From: Sinohyriopsis cumingii
Lineage: Eukaryota; Mollusca; Bivalvia; Unionida; Unionidae
Length of the DNA stretch: 64,000 nucleotides
Assembly (NCBI GenBank): GCA_028554795.2
Contig: CM068828.1
Coordinates: 19,057,936 to 19,121,935 of the forward strand
Direction of reading: 5' to 3'
Shown in pieces: positions 63,338 to 64,000 of this stretch (position 1 is its first letter; each line of letters opens with the position of its first letter). A model generated the notes under the pieces. That model had not been told where the DNA came from, ran no database searches, and saw only the letters and a list, made by a program, of their open reading frames with translations. The position numbers were made by a program, and so were the translations under genes.

Positions 63338-63914
63338 TATTCCAAATAAATTCCAACATTCAATGTGTGCCTGTAGTCTCGAATGTGCTAATGGGCCAGT
63401 AGCCTGGAATGTGGCGATTTACTAACAGACTTCTGAAGTATTACAATAATATGATCCAAAATGTCATGACTAAATTTGCCATAATTCCAAATGAACGGTT
63501 TAGTCAAAGAATAGTATTGAGTACTTTTAAGTTCCAGTGAATAATAATTTGAATAAAAAAAATCGACCCAAATTAAAAACAGAACATAACAATAAGACAG
63601 GCTGTTAAGGCAGGAATGAATATTTTTAAAGTAAACCAGTGTGTATAAGCCTCCGCTTGACCTATAATGCAATTACCATTTTTGGAAATACTCCGTCAAC
63701 TTAACGGACAATTTCTTTTCTGGAACATTCTAAGGTCAGAATCAAGGCTGTACCTTTACTTCCAACTGAAGTAAACATGTTTACAATTAATATGATCTTA
63801 ATGTTTAATCTGTAATGATAAAGAAATATTAGCTGTGTCATACGTTGTTTACGTTATAAATGTCACTGGGCAGTTATACCATTATTAAATTGATTTTAGA
63901 CTAAGGTCAATTAC

Positions 63915-63921
<7 letters not shown>
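63338..63921. other. Spacer at window end
   Basis: No gene recognised. A minus-strand frame at 63388-63672 has no features I can name. Confidence 0.35.

Positions 63922-64000
<79 letters not shown>
63922..64000. repeat. TA microsatellite running off the window
   Basis: TA units continue to the last base. Confidence 0.97.

Overview
The window looks like a repeat-dense, AT-rich stretch of an animal nuclear genome. A mollusc, perhaps a bivalve, is my best guess. The grounds are tRNA-derived SINEs with CAA-type tails, Polinton/Maverick elements, Ty3/Gypsy elements with integrase before reverse transcriptase, an L2/CR1-like LINE, hAT-type and foldback MITEs, many minisatellites, and spliced genes with GT-AG introns. 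The species is inferred; no marker gene fixes it.

Positions 1-9143: right part of a decayed Polinton/Maverick element (Polinton A), plus strand. It holds a broken protein-primed DNA polymerase B with an internal tandem duplication, small unknown ORFs, an FtsK/HerA-type packaging ATPase remnant, a basic ORF, and a remnant of another conserved small Polinton protein. A 1.4 kb terminal arm of subterminal repeats follows. Positions 9144-10953 are micro- and minisatellites.

Positions 10954-23173: a second, related Polinton (Polinton B) with very long inverted arms of about 4.1 kb and a near-perfect 6 bp target duplication (GTTTAG/ATTTAG). Its 4 kb core, read on the minus strand, encodes the chromodomain tail of an integrase, a small membrane protein, a capsid-like protein with one in-frame TAG, a Cys/His protein, and an apparently intact adenain-type protease. 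Polymerase, ATPase and major capsid genes are not seen in this copy, so it is a deletion derivative.

Positions 23174-39500: nested retroelements. There is an LTR fragment, a broken L2/CR1-like LINE (about 25150-28746), a Gypsy 5' LTR with a tRNA-Pro-type primer site and gag remnant, an inverted LTR, an INT-RT-RNaseH block in Gmr1-like order, a 37-bp minisatellite, a polypurine tract and 3' LTR, a tRNA-derived SINE and a 179-bp hAT MITE with a perfect 8-bp target duplication.

Positions 40194-45271: the best host-gene candidate, a three-exon small type I membrane protein (signal peptide, Cys-rich ectodomain, one membrane helix, short tail). Its 3.9 kb first intron is mostly minisatellite and contains a 643-bp MITE. 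A related membrane-helix exon with the same phases lies on the minus strand at 61236-61339, so this may be a small diverged gene cluster.

Positions 46390-64000: more minisatellites, two solo LTRs with perfect 4-bp target duplications (50016-50897 and 62486-63337), another LTR plus primer site and gag remnant with a nested insertion (54933-57690), two foldback elements, a broken multicopy transposase-like gene (59197-60822) and five long TA tracts, one of which runs off the window end.
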